From Methanobrevibacter sp. UBA412 (GTDB lineage Archaea; Methanobacteriota; Methanobacteria; Methanobacteriales; Methanobacteriaceae): a stretch of DNA of 31,570 nt. A program made the translations under genes and the position numbers. Of this stretch, positions 17,979 through 26,536 are shown one piece after another (position 1 is the stretch's first letter; each line of letters begins with the position of its first letter). Below the pieces are notes generated by a model, which was not told the origin of the DNA, did no database searches, and worked only from the letters and a program-made list of their open reading frames with translations. The stretch is from NCBI GenBank assembly GCA_002495685.1, contig DAGJ01000011.1:1-31570 (forward strand). Reading direction: 5' to 3'.

Positions 17979-19058
17979 ATGATAAAAACACAAAACCTAC
18001 CAGAATACCTCCAAGACTACATAGAAGAAAAAACCGAAATAAAAAACCTCACCACAGAAACAACAAAAAAACAAACCTTCAACATCAACCAATTCATAAA
18101 ATACCTCCAACAAAACCAAATAACAGAACTAAACACAAAAAACGTCAAAAAACAAATCAAACACTACAGACGACACTGCCTAAAAACACGAAAAAACAAA
18201 AGAACAACCGTCAAAACCTACATGATGAACATACTAGAATTCATAAACTCCGAAGAAGTCCAAGAAGAAATACAACACGAACCCATAAAAATGAAAGACA
18301 TAATAGAAGTTAAAACCGAAGATCCAGAAACAGCAAAAAAAAGAATCGAAAAAATAAGCCTCACACGAAAACAAACCAGACTATACCTCCGAACAATCGA
18401 AGAAACTGGAAACAAAAGAGATTACTCCATAGTAAAAACATTCTTAGACTCAGGAATACGATTAAAAGAACTCGTAAACCTAAACAAAACAGACATACAA
18501 GCCCCACTCAATAACAAAGGATTATACACACTACCAGAAGATCGAAACGAAATAATAGAAGTACACCTAAGAGCAGAAACAACAAAAGGAGAAAACAAAG
18601 ACCGTACAACATTCATAACCTACGACACCTTAATAAACATAAACGAAATGATCTTTGAAAGAATAAGCAAACTTAGAAAAAACAAAAAAGGAAAAAAACA
18701 CAAAATAATACAAAGAAACAAAGCAGAACAAGAAAAAACAAGAGAAGAACTATTCACAAATCACTCCAACAAAAGAATAGGGAAAAGAGCAGTACAAGAA
18801 ATAGTCAAAAAATATGCACGACTAACAGATGAACAAATAGAAAAAAACAATATAGACTGCCCAATAAATTACTATAAAAATGTAAGCGTACACATCCTAA
18901 GACACACAGCACTAAGCCACTACGCAGAAATATTAACAGTAGCAGAAGTACAAACTATAGCAGGACACAGTAACAGTCAAACCACAGACAAATACATTCA
19001 CACAGACCATGAACACATGAAACAAAAAATAAAACAAAACCACATCCAAAATTATTAA
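17979..19058 (+). CDS. Tyrosine site-specific recombinase/integrase
   Basis: A 359-residue phage-integrase-family recombinase. An N-terminal SAM-like DNA-binding domain covers about 5-100. The catalytic domain has R161 (DSGIRLKEL), the HILRH box with H305 and R308, H330 (AGHSNSQTTDKY) and nucleophile Y339; a lysine near 203 may complete the set. All key residues are present, so it is probably active. The gene is striking in composition: the plus strand is almost all A and C, with few G or T, unlike the T-rich coding strands of the kinase before it and the adhesin after it. This suggests foreign origin or unusual selection. It lies 191 bases before a large secreted protein gene. No tRNA or clear att repeat was seen. 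Confidence 0.9.
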   Translation: MIKTQNLPEYLQDYIEEKTEIKNLTTETTKKQTFNINQFIKYLQQNQITELNTKNVKKQIKHYRRHCLKTRKNKRTTVKTYMMNILEFINSEEVQEEIQHEPIKMKDIIEVKTEDPETAKKRIEKISLTRKQTRLYLRTIEETGNKRDYSIVKTFLDSGIRLKELVNLNKTDIQAPLNNKGLYTLPEDRNEIIEVHLRAETTKGENKDRTTFITYDTLININEMIFERISKLRKNKKGKKHKIIQRNKAEQEKTREELFTNHSNKRIGKRAVQEIVKKYARLTDEQIEKNNIDCPINYYKNVSVHILRHTALSHYAEILTVAEVQTIAGHSNSQTTDKYIHTDHEHMKQKIKQNHIQNY

Positions 19059-19249
19059 AAAAAATATTTAAACCCTAAAATTAATGAAAAAATTTAATTA
19101 AAATGTTTAAAATCTTGAATAGAAGCGGAAATCTTATAGTAAAAAATAAATAATAATAGAAACTTATACAATAAATGATTAAAAAAATTTTTACAATTTA
19201 ATCAAAAAAATAATACATTGTTAAATGCTAAAAGGAGGGAAAAAAATTA

Positions 19250-22200
19250 ATGAATACTAAAAATAAAACGTTAACAATACTTATTACATTAATCTTATTC
19301 AGCTTAATTTGTATAAGCACAGTATCAGCAGCAGACATAAATAATACTACAAATAATCAAACAAGTATAAATCTAAACTCTGAAACTCAAGCAATAAGTA
19401 ATAATGATAATACAACATTATTATCAACAAATAGTGAAAATACAAGTACAATAAGTTCTAATAATAACTCAAATACAAATATTGGTTCCAGTATAAGTAC
19501 ATTCACTGATTTAAGTAATGCTATAAACCAAAATAGTATAGTCTACCTAACTAGCAATATTACAGTAAGTAATAATGAAATTAATTATTATACTAATGGT
19601 ATAAGTGTTGGAAGAACTGTTACAATCGAAGGTAACGGATACACAATAAATGGTTTAGATTCCGTCAGAACTTTCAATGTTAACCATGCAACTTTAATTT
19701 TGAAAAATTTAATCATAAATGATTGTTATTCTTATAGTAATGGAGGAAGTATTTTTTTAAACAGTAATGCTAACTTAGAACTATATAATGTAACTTTCAC
19801 AGATAATTCTGCAAAATGGGGAGGAGCAATATATGGAATCAGAAACAATAAGATTATAATAGAAAATTCTAATTTCAATGGTAATGTAGCAACTTATGGT
19901 GGAAGTATATACCTTAATGAAGGTTCAATGCAAATAGTAAGTACTATTTTTAATGATTCTGGATCTACCTTAATGGGAGGAGCTATAGGAATTGAAAACA
20001 GTAATCTTATTATAGATGACTCTAATTTCAATGCTTGTGTTTCCATAAACAGTACTGGTGGTGGAATTTATAGTATAAAAACAGGTATTAGTTTAAGCAA
20101 TACTAATTTCACTGATTGTGTGGCTCAAATAGGTGGAGGTATAGCTCAATTAAACAATACTTTAAACATTGAAAACTGTAATTTCATAGGTAATTCTGCA
20201 TACCATTATGGTGGTGCAATTTACAATATTTACTCTAATTTAAACATATACCAAACTAACTTCCAATCAAATGTTGCTATTTATGGTGGAGCACTCTATG
20301 TAATTAATGCCTCTAGTTTAAAATTAGAAAAAAACAAATTTGAAAATAGCACTGCAGTCTATGGTGGAGCAGTCTTTTCATTCTTAAATAATGATTATAC
20401 TGATTTAAATAATGAATATACTGGAAATATAGCAGTTTATGGTGCTGATTTCTACAATTCTGACAGTCCTATAGTAAGCATTTCAAATAATGTAAGTCAA
20501 ACAATTAGTGCAAATTACACATTATTCAATGGAACATTACCTGATTCTTATGATTTAAGAAATTATGACTTAGTTACTTCTGTTAAAAATCAATTAACTA
20601 GTGGTAGTTGTTGGGCTTTTGCAACTTACGCTGCATTAGAATCTTGTTTATTAAAAGCTACTAATTCAAGTTATGACTTATCTGAATCTAATATGAAAAA
20701 TTTAATGGCACTTTACAGTATTTATGAATACAATAATAATGTTCCAAATAGTGGTGGAACTTTTGAAATGGCTTATGGATATCTAGCTAGTTGGTTAGGA
20801 CCTATTAATGAATCAACAGAAACTTATAATGATTATACTACTGTTTCTAGTGTTCTAAATAATATCTTCAATATTCAAGATATTTTAACATTCACACGTA
20901 CAAGTTACACTGATAATAATGCTATAAAATCTGCTATACTAAATTATGGGGCAGTTGCGGCTTCAATTTACATGGATGAATCAATTTTATACCATAATAC
21001 TTACTATTATACTGGAAGCTCTTCAGCTAATCATGCAGTATGTATTTTAGGTTGGGATGATAATTATAGTAGATATAATTTTAGAAACACTCCTTCAGGT
21101 GATGGTGCATTTATAGTTAAAAATAGTTGGGGAACCAGTTGGGGTGATGGTGGATACTTCTATGTGTCTTATTATGATACTATGTTTGCTCAAGTAGGTA
21201 AAACTAATAGTTTCACTTTTGTATTGAATAATACTAATAAATATTATAAAAATTACCAATATGACTATGTAATGATGACAGATTGGTTAGTAACTGGAAC
21301 TAATAATGTTTGGTATAGTGTAAATTATAATAGTACTGGAAATGATAATCTTAAAGCTTTCAGTACATATTTTAATGAAAATACAGATTATACAGCTTAC
21401 ATTTATGTAAATGATGAATTAGTATATACTCAAACAGGTTACAGCCTACAAGGATATCATACTATTGCTTTAAATACTGATATCTTTTTAAATGAAGGAG
21501 ATAACTTTGCAATTGATTTAAATATTAGAACTAATAGTAGTTCAGCTAATATTCCAATCCAAGAAAATGAAACCACTATTACACCTATTATTTCTGGTGT
21601 AAGTTATTTCAGTTATGATGGTAAAACATGGTATGATCTTGCAGAATATATTGATGTAGTACCAGGACACTCATATAAAGCAGGCCAAGTAGCTTGTTTA
21701 AAAGCTTTCACATTACCCATTAATAATTATGCTATAAGTGTTCCAAGCATTACTGGTATTCCTAAAGCTAGTACTACTGTAGAAGTAAATGTGTCTGATA
21801 TTTATGGTAATTTACCGAATACGGGAACTGTTACAATAACTGTTGATGGTAAAGATTATACTTCTAATGTGACTAATGGAATCGCAAATGTTAATATATT
21901 ATTACCTGAAACTAATGGATTAAATAATATAACTGTTACTTACAGTACAGGTTCTGAATCTACAACAATTAATAGTACTATACTTGTTAATAATTCATGT
22001 ACTTTAACATGTAATGATTTAGTTAAAGTTTATGGTGTTGCAGCTAATTTAACTGGAAAGTTAGTTGATGCTTTTAATAATCCAATCATTGGTCAGCATA
22101 TTGCTATTAAACTTTCAAATAGTAATGGTCAAAGTAAAGTTTATTGGGCAAGTACTGATAATAAAGGGGAGTATCAATTAGAAATTAACTTATATCCTGG

Positions 22201-22585
22201 TGAATATACTGCTCAAGCATCTTTTGATGGAGCTAATATTTATCAAAGTGTAAGTACTGGTGTTAAGAATATTGTTGTTACTAAATCTGAAAACTCTACT
22301 GTTTTAGTTGCTAATAAGTTTGTTGAACCTTATGGTGCTAATATGAACTTTACTGGAGTTTTAACTAATTATGCTGGATCTCCTTTAATTGGTCAGCATA
22401 TTGCTATTAAGCTTTCTAATAGTAATGGTCAAAGTAAAGTTTATTGGGCAAGTACTGATGTTAATGGTGAGTATCAGTTAGAAATTAATTTATATGCTGG
22501 AAATTATCGTGCAGAATGTAGTTATTCTGGTACTAGTCAATATGAACCTTCTAGTGCAAGTACTACTATAACTGTTACTAGTTAA
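19250..22585 (+). CDS. Secreted beta-helix protein with papain-type cysteine peptidase domain
   Basis: A surface/secreted protein of 1111 residues with a signal peptide (about 1-28, ending VSAAD). Residues 80-420 form beta-helix repeats marked by GGAIY/GGSIY turns every 25-35 residues. Residues 430-660 are a C1 (papain-like) peptidase: LPDSYDLRNYDLVTSVKNQ with oxyanion Q448, nucleophile C454 in SGSCWAFA, H595 in NHAVCILGW and N625 in VKNSWGTSWGDGGYF. Residues 665-825 resemble the lectin-like domain that often follows such peptidases. Immunoglobulin-like modules follow, the last two (about 915-1010 and 1015-1110) near-identical in the core. No C-terminal membrane anchor is seen. AGGAGG (19233-19238) lies 11 bases before the ATG. 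Substrate unknown; wall turnover, maturation of adhesins or attack on neighbours are possibilities. Confidence 0.9.
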   Translation: MNTKNKTLTILITLILFSLICISTVSAADINNTTNNQTSINLNSETQAISNNDNTTLLSTNSENTSTISSNNNSNTNIGSSISTFTDLSNAINQNSIVYLTSNITVSNNEINYYTNGISVGRTVTIEGNGYTINGLDSVRTFNVNHATLILKNLIINDCYSYSNGGSIFLNSNANLELYNVTFTDNSAKWGGAIYGIRNNKIIIENSNFNGNVATYGGSIYLNEGSMQIVSTIFNDSGSTLMGGAIGIENSNLIIDDSNFNACVSINSTGGGIYSIKTGISLSNTNFTDCVAQIGGGIAQLNNTLNIENCNFIGNSAYHYGGAIYNIYSNLNIYQTNFQSNVAIYGGALYVINASSLKLEKNKFENSTAVYGGAVFSFLNNDYTDLNNEYTGNIAVYGADFYNSDSPIVSISNNVSQTISANYTLFNGTLPDSYDLRNYDLVTSVKNQLTSGSCWAFATYAALESCLLKATNSSYDLSESNMKNLMALYSIYEYNNNVPNSGGTFEMAYGYLASWLGPINESTETYNDYTTVSSVLNNIFNIQDILTFTRTSYTDNNAIKSAILNYGAVAASIYMDESILYHNTYYYTGSSSANHAVCILGWDDNYSRYNFRNTPSGDGAFIVKNSWGTSWGDGGYFYVSYYDTMFAQVGKTNSFTFVLNNTNKYYKNYQYDYVMMTDWLVTGTNNVWYSVNYNSTGNDNLKAFSTYFNENTDYTAYIYVNDELVYTQTGYSLQGYHTIALNTDIFLNEGDNFAIDLNIRTNSSSANIPIQENETTITPIISGVSYFSYDGKTWYDLAEYIDVVPGHSYKAGQVACLKAFTLPINNYAISVPSITGIPKASTTVEVNVSDIYGNLPNTGTVTITVDGKDYTSNVTNGIANVNILLPETNGLNNITVTYSTGSESTTINSTILVNNSCTLTCNDLVKVYGVAANLTGKLVDAFNNPIIGQHIAIKLSNSNGQSKVYWASTDNKGEYQLEINLYPGEYTAQASFDGANIYQSVSTGVKNIVVTKSENSTVLVANKFVEPYGANMNFTGVLTNYAGSPLIGQHIAIKLSNSNGQSKVYWASTDVNGEYQLEINLYAGNYRAECSYSGTSQYEPSSASTTITVTS
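22087..22510 (+). repeat. Tandem 300-bp module repeat inside peptidase-adhesin gene
   Basis: The segment starting at about 22087 recurs exactly 300 bases later at about 22387. The core encoding IGQHIAIKLSNSNGQSKVYW and the next residues differs at only a few bases. Each unit is a 100-residue Ig/carboxypeptidase-regulatory-like module. The low divergence implies recent duplication or gene conversion. Confidence 0.8.
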
Positions 22586-22640
22586 GTGTATTTTTTAATC
22601 TTTTATTTTTTTTATTTTTAAATTTTTTTCTTAAATTAGT
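22586..22640 (+). terminator. Poly-T terminator after peptidase-adhesin
   Basis: T runs of 6 to 8 begin about 10 bases after the stop codon with no strong stem. Confidence 0.5.
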
Positions 22641-23146
22641 GTTTTTCATTAAGTTAATGTATATGTACTTACTTATTTTTAGTATTTTCTCCAATTTTAT
22701 AGATTTTAACTCTAATTTATTGTTTGCTATTTTATAAACATTTTTACTAAAGTATTGTTTTAGTATCTAGGAACTACTTTAATACAAAATTTGAATTAAA
22801 TATTACTTTTTTAATTAATACTAAATTGATTAAAAGTATTATAATTCTTAAAGTAATATTCTTAATTTTAAAAGTATTACTTTTATAAAATAATACTATT
22901 AACTTAAAAAATATTACTAATTTTAAAGTGAATTTTTAGTAATACAAAATATCTAAAAAGGATTACTCCTTAAAAATAATACTTTAAAACTTATTAGTAT
23001 TAATTTTACTAGATTTCTTAAAAATTTAATGTATGTATTAAAAATTAATAAGATCCAAAAAATTAATACTTATTATACTAATAGTATTATTTTTTAATTT
23101 ATACACCCTATTACTTCTCCACTAAATAAGTAATAATTTTAATATA

Positions 23147-23280
23147 AAAAGTATTACTACTATTATAATAATACTTTTAATAAAATAAATAATACTAATA
23201 TTAGATAATACTTTTAATAAAATAAATATTACTACTATTAAGATAATACTTTTAATAAAATAAATAATATTATTAATATG
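23147..23280. repeat. Tandem 37/38-bp AT repeat with inverted copy
   Basis: TAATACTTTTAATAAAATAA begins at 23169, 23206 and 23244 (periods 37 and 38). The first copy is preceded by its inverse AAAAGTATTA at 23147-23156, making a 10-bp hairpin with 23169-23178. Confidence 0.7.
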
Positions 23281-23723
23281 GTATTAATAGTAACAAATAA
23301 AGTAATAATATAAAATAGTTTTAATAAGATGAAACTATTTACCAAAGATTTAATAATTAAATATCCAAAAAATATGAGGAGGATCCTATAAAAAAGTGAG
23401 AAAATACTAAAATAGTATAAGTACATATACATCAACTTATATAAATACATGATTTTAATCAAAAACTTAAAATATTCTAATACTACTTAAGAATAATTCA
23501 ATTTATATTTCTTTTTTTATAAATTAATTTTATATCAACAGTTTAATTTATTAATTTAAGTTTAAATGTTTATATAATTATTTATTAATTTTTTGAACTG
23601 TTTATAGTAAAGTATTTAATCTATAAAACATAGATATAACTACACTAATTTCTTATTTATTTTTTTAAAGAATTAGTACCTAAAAATTTATATATTCTAT
23701 AAAAATCAAATGGTGAAAAATAG

Positions 23724-24191
23724 ATGAGCAATAAAATAACCAAAATAGGAATCATATTACTAAGCCTAATACTAATAACCAGTGTACTAACTAGTGTATA
23801 TGCAGCAGATGTAACTGAAACGCAATTTGCAGATTTCACATTCAAACATTCAGATGACTTACAAAGAACAGATTCACAATCACAAGATACTCATGGAATG
23901 ACTTTTAAAGATAAGAATAACACAATGTACACAATACGAGACGATTCTGGAGCAATACCATCAAGTTATCATTCAAGTTCAAAAGATATTAAAATAGGTA
24001 ATTGGACAGTAAATGAAATAAAATTAGATGATACAGGATCAGACACAGTATCATACCAATACAATATAGAAGTAAAAAATAAAAATGTTGAAATATTTGT
24101 TATAGTACAAGACAATGTAAATGCTAATTGGGATGCAACCCAACCAGGAAACCCAGTAAATTATATAATAAATAGTATAACAGAAAAATAA
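23724..24191 (+). CDS. Small secreted protein, unknown function
   Basis: A 155-residue exported protein. Residues 1-27 are a clear signal peptide (KITKIGIILLSLILITSVLT core) with a likely cut at VYA-AD. The mature part has beta-rich segments such as FADFTFKHSDDL, NTMYTIRDD and NVEIFVIVQDN, resembling small exported proteins common in gut Methanobacteriales. No Cys, no metal motif and no membrane anchor. The family cannot be named. GGTG about 8 bases before the ATG may be the ribosome-binding site. It is a single-gene unit with its own strong terminator. Confidence 0.75.
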   Translation: MSNKITKIGIILLSLILITSVLTSVYAADVTETQFADFTFKHSDDLQRTDSQSQDTHGMTFKDKNNTMYTIRDDSGAIPSSYHSSSKDIKIGNWTVNEIKLDDTGSDTVSYQYNIEVKNKNVEIFVIVQDNVNANWDATQPGNPVNYIINSITEK

Positions 24192-24203
24192 ATAATAAAT
24201 TCT

Positions 24204-24240
24204 ATGGGGTTTAAAATAAACCCTATAATTCCATTTTTTT
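24204..24240 (+). terminator. Stem-loop plus T7 terminator
   Basis: ATGGGGTTTA (24204-24213) pairs with TAAACCCTAT (24217-24226) with a 3-base loop and one G-T pair, followed by a T run at 24234-24240. It lies 13 bases after the secreted protein's stop codon. Confidence 0.75.
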
Positions 24241-24362
24241 AAATTATTTAAATATTAAATTACTCTTTTTAAAAATTTAAGTCTTATGCATTGAAAAATT
24301 TAAATTCCACAATCATTATTTATATATTATTTAAATTTATACTCTAGCTAGATTCTAATTTT

Positions 24363-24431
24363 ATCACAAAGTAGTTAAATAAAATATCACAAAATGGTTA
24401 AGTATATTACCACAAAGTAGTAAAGTATAAT
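24363..24431. repeat. Three tandem 23-bp direct repeats overlapping ATPase promoter
   Basis: Copies occupy 24363-24385, 24386-24408 and 24409-24431 with no spacer. The shared core is CACAAA(G/A)T(A/G)GT(T/A)AA. The third copy runs into the TATA-like GTATAATATA (24425-24434). The array ends 50 bases before the ATPase ATG. It looks like an operator array; 23 bp is close to two helical turns. Confidence 0.8.
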
Positions 24432-24481
24432 ATAATTAAGATAAAAAAATATTACTTAATAAGTTCTAATTAGTGATAAAA

Positions 24482-25753
24482 ATGGAGAATAAATATTTAA
24501 AAAGGTTAATTGATGAAGAAATTGATAAATATTTAGAAATGATAGGTGCAATCCTTATAATTGGTCCTAAATGGTGTGGAAAAACTACAACTGCAGAGCA
24601 ACATTCAAATAGTATACTTAAATTACAAGATCCCGATAAAACTAAAAACTATTTAAAAATGGCAGAAATTAAACCATCATTATTACTAGAAGGTGAAAAA
24701 CCAAGATTGATTGATGAATGGCAAATGGCACCTGTTTTATGGGATGCAGTTAGAAATAGTGTAGATAATTTACATGAACAGGGATTATACATTTTAACAG
24801 GTTCTACAAGTGTTGATGAATCAGAAATTTATCACTCCGGTACTGGAAAGATTCATAGGCTTCTTATGAGGCCAATGACATTATTTGAAAGTAATGAATC
24901 TAATGGAAAAATCTCAATAATAGATTTATTTAAAGATCCTGATTTAAATATTGAAGGTATTAAATCAAATTTATCAATTGAAGATTTAATTTATGCTTCT
25001 TGCCGTGGGGGATGGCCAGAAAGTTTAAACTTAAAAACAAGAGAAGGTCAATTATTTGTTGTATCATCTTATCTTACCAATATTTGTGAAAGTGATGTTT
25101 CTAAAGTTAATGGTGTTAAAAGTGATCCTAATAAAGTTAGGATTATATTGGAATCATATGCACGTAACATTTCTACACTAGCTAAAAATTCAACAATATT
25201 AATAGATATTAATGCTAATTATGAAGATATTAGTAAACCTACTTATTATTCTTATATTGATGCATTAAAAAGATTATATGTTATAAGAGATATTCCTGCG
25301 TGGTCACCTAATATTCGATCTTCTACTGCAATTAGAACTAGTCATAAAAAAGAATTCATTGATCCATCTATTGCTGTTGCTGCATTAGATTTAAGTCCTG
25401 AGAGTTTAATTCAAGATTTGAATACTTTTGGTTTTATTTTTGAAAACTTATGTATTAGAGATTTAAGTGTTTATACTCATAGTAATGGGGGTAGAGTTTC
25501 TTATTATCATGATAGGTATGGTTTAGAATCTGATTGTATTTTACATTTAAAAAATGGTGATTATGCTTTAATTGAATTTAAGTTAGGTAGTAATGAGATT
25601 GAAAAGGCTTCTAAAAATTTACTTAAATTAAAGAGTTTAATTAATGAGAGGAATATGCGTCAACCTAAATTTTTAGCTATTATTACTGGTGGTGAATTTG
25701 CATATACTCGTAGTGATGGTATTAAAATTTTACCTATTGGTTGTTTAAGATAA
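24482..25753 (+). CDS. AAA ATPase with DUF4143 PD-(D/E)xK-like C-terminus
   Basis: A 423-residue protein of the AAA_14/DUF4143 class. Walker A is GPKWCGKT at 28-35 and Walker B is RLIDEWQ at 75-81. A winged-helix-like middle (about 190-290) is followed by a C-terminal domain with D351, E365 and K367 in ESDCILHL...LIEFKLG, the PD-(D/E)xK nuclease pattern. The start is probably ATG 24482; an in-frame GTG lies at 24473. No clear ribosome-binding site is present, and the TATA at 24425-24434 would start transcription near 24460, so the leader is very short. These ATPases are abundant in archaea and anaerobes but their function is unknown; mobile-element or defence links have been suggested. The repeat array upstream implies tight control. 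Confidence 0.85.
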   Translation: MENKYLKRLIDEEIDKYLEMIGAILIIGPKWCGKTTTAEQHSNSILKLQDPDKTKNYLKMAEIKPSLLLEGEKPRLIDEWQMAPVLWDAVRNSVDNLHEQGLYILTGSTSVDESEIYHSGTGKIHRLLMRPMTLFESNESNGKISIIDLFKDPDLNIEGIKSNLSIEDLIYASCRGGWPESLNLKTREGQLFVVSSYLTNICESDVSKVNGVKSDPNKVRIILESYARNISTLAKNSTILIDINANYEDISKPTYYSYIDALKRLYVIRDIPAWSPNIRSSTAIRTSHKKEFIDPSIAVAALDLSPESLIQDLNTFGFIFENLCIRDLSVYTHSNGGRVSYYHDRYGLESDCILHLKNGDYALIEFKLGSNEIEKASKNLLKLKSLINERNMRQPKFLAIITGGEFAYTRSDGIKILPIGCLR

Positions 25754-26187
25754 AAATTTTATTATTTTTTTATTTTTCTTTTTAATTTCCTCCTCTTGAA
25801 GTGAAAGGAAAATTGTAATCGAAAGTGTGTTTTTTAGATCTAGAAAAAAATGTTTTGGGAAATTCCTTTGAAAATCATAATCTTCACAAATTAGTGAAAT
25901 GGCACTAATTACCCTATATGTACTAAATTATTTTCCTTGTTTTAGGAGTATTTTTTTTACTCTAAAAATACTTGTCGTTATACATTGGTATAACGACATA
26001 AAAAGTATAGGAAAACAAAAATTCCCCCCATCCAAAAAAATTAAATAAAAAAAAATTTAAGATTGAATATTTTAAAAATGAAAAAATTAAAATTTACGAA
26101 TATAACCTGAATTTAATCAATATAAATTTTAAACAATAATTGTAAAAAAAAATAGTTAAAAGTTAAAAGTTAAAAATTAAAATTCCC
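25754..26187. other. Intergenic region between convergent genes with a cluster of hairpins
   Basis: No gene. A T-rich terminator follows the ATPase (25757-25790). Beyond it are a near-palindrome centred on AGATCT (about 25830-25850), a hairpin at 25889-25910 and a strong one at 25974-25997. A C6 run is at 26024-26029. Base composition at 25795-26015 is less AT-skewed than the flanks. Confidence 0.5.
25889..25997. repeat. Strong hairpins in ATPase-rubredoxin intergenic region
   Basis: AATTAGTG (25889-25896) pairs with CACTAATT (25903-25910). GTCGTTATAC (25974-25983) pairs perfectly with GTATAACGAC (25988-25997) over a 4-base loop. Possible bidirectional terminator, structured RNA or mobile-element remnant. 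Confidence 0.55.
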
Positions 26188-26349
26188 TTATCTATCATAA
26201 CAAATATAAAAAATGTTTACCGGACTGTTACAATAAGGACATTTCTGTAATGGGAAATCCTTAGGAAGTGTTCCAGGCTCAATACCAAAAGCAGGAGCCC
26301 CAACATCAGAAAGATAAATATAACTACAATATCTACATTCACACATCAT
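26188..26349 (-). CDS. Rubredoxin, 53 residues
   Basis: A one-iron electron carrier. CRYC (C5, C8) and CPYC (C37, C40) give the four iron-binding cysteines; between them GAPAFGIEPGTLPKDFP matches the rubredoxin loop. Length fits the family (about 45-55). Rubredoxins commonly donate electrons to oxygen- and peroxide-detoxifying enzymes in methanogens; no such partner gene is present here. The start is one of two adjacent ATGs (26349, 26346). There is no ribosome-binding site, and the TATA box (about 26370-26379) predicts initiation almost at the ATG, so the mRNA may be leaderless. It lies 187 bases downstream of mtrH on the same strand. Confidence 0.88.
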   Translation of the reverse strand: MMCECRYCSYIYLSDVGAPAFGIEPGTLPKDFPLQKCPYCNSPVNIFYICYDR

Positions 26350-26369
26350 GATTATAGAATTGTATTTTT

Positions 26370-26379
26370 TTATATAAAT
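26370..26379 (-). promoter_or_regulatory. TATA box of rubredoxin gene
   Basis: On the minus strand TTTATATAAA lies 21-30 bases upstream of the first ATG, which places the transcript start at or next to the start codon. Confidence 0.45.
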
Positions 26380-26536
26380 ATTTTTATATTTAATTCTCCA
26401 TTCCTTTCCTATTAACTAATTTATTTAGTCTTTTGTTTCTTTAAAACTAGGATTTAGTGAAAAATTTATTTAAGTAAAAATATTGAAAAAAGAATTTAAA
26501 AAAGGAAAAATAGAAGAAGAAAAATTTTATAATTTA

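Larger units (their letters stand above)
22586..23723. other. 1.1-kb non-coding region rich in TAATACT/AGTATTA motifs
   Basis: No gene is supported. From about 22740 to 23280 the motif AGTATTA or its complement TAATACT recurs more than a dozen times on both strands, ending in a short tandem array. A ribosome-binding-site-like GAGGAGGA at 23377-23384 is followed by no reading frame. Confidence 0.55.

Noticed and set aside
23238..23462. A 74-codon hydrophobic frame on the minus strand
   Set aside because: It lies in the AT repeat field, with no ribosome-binding site and biased composition.
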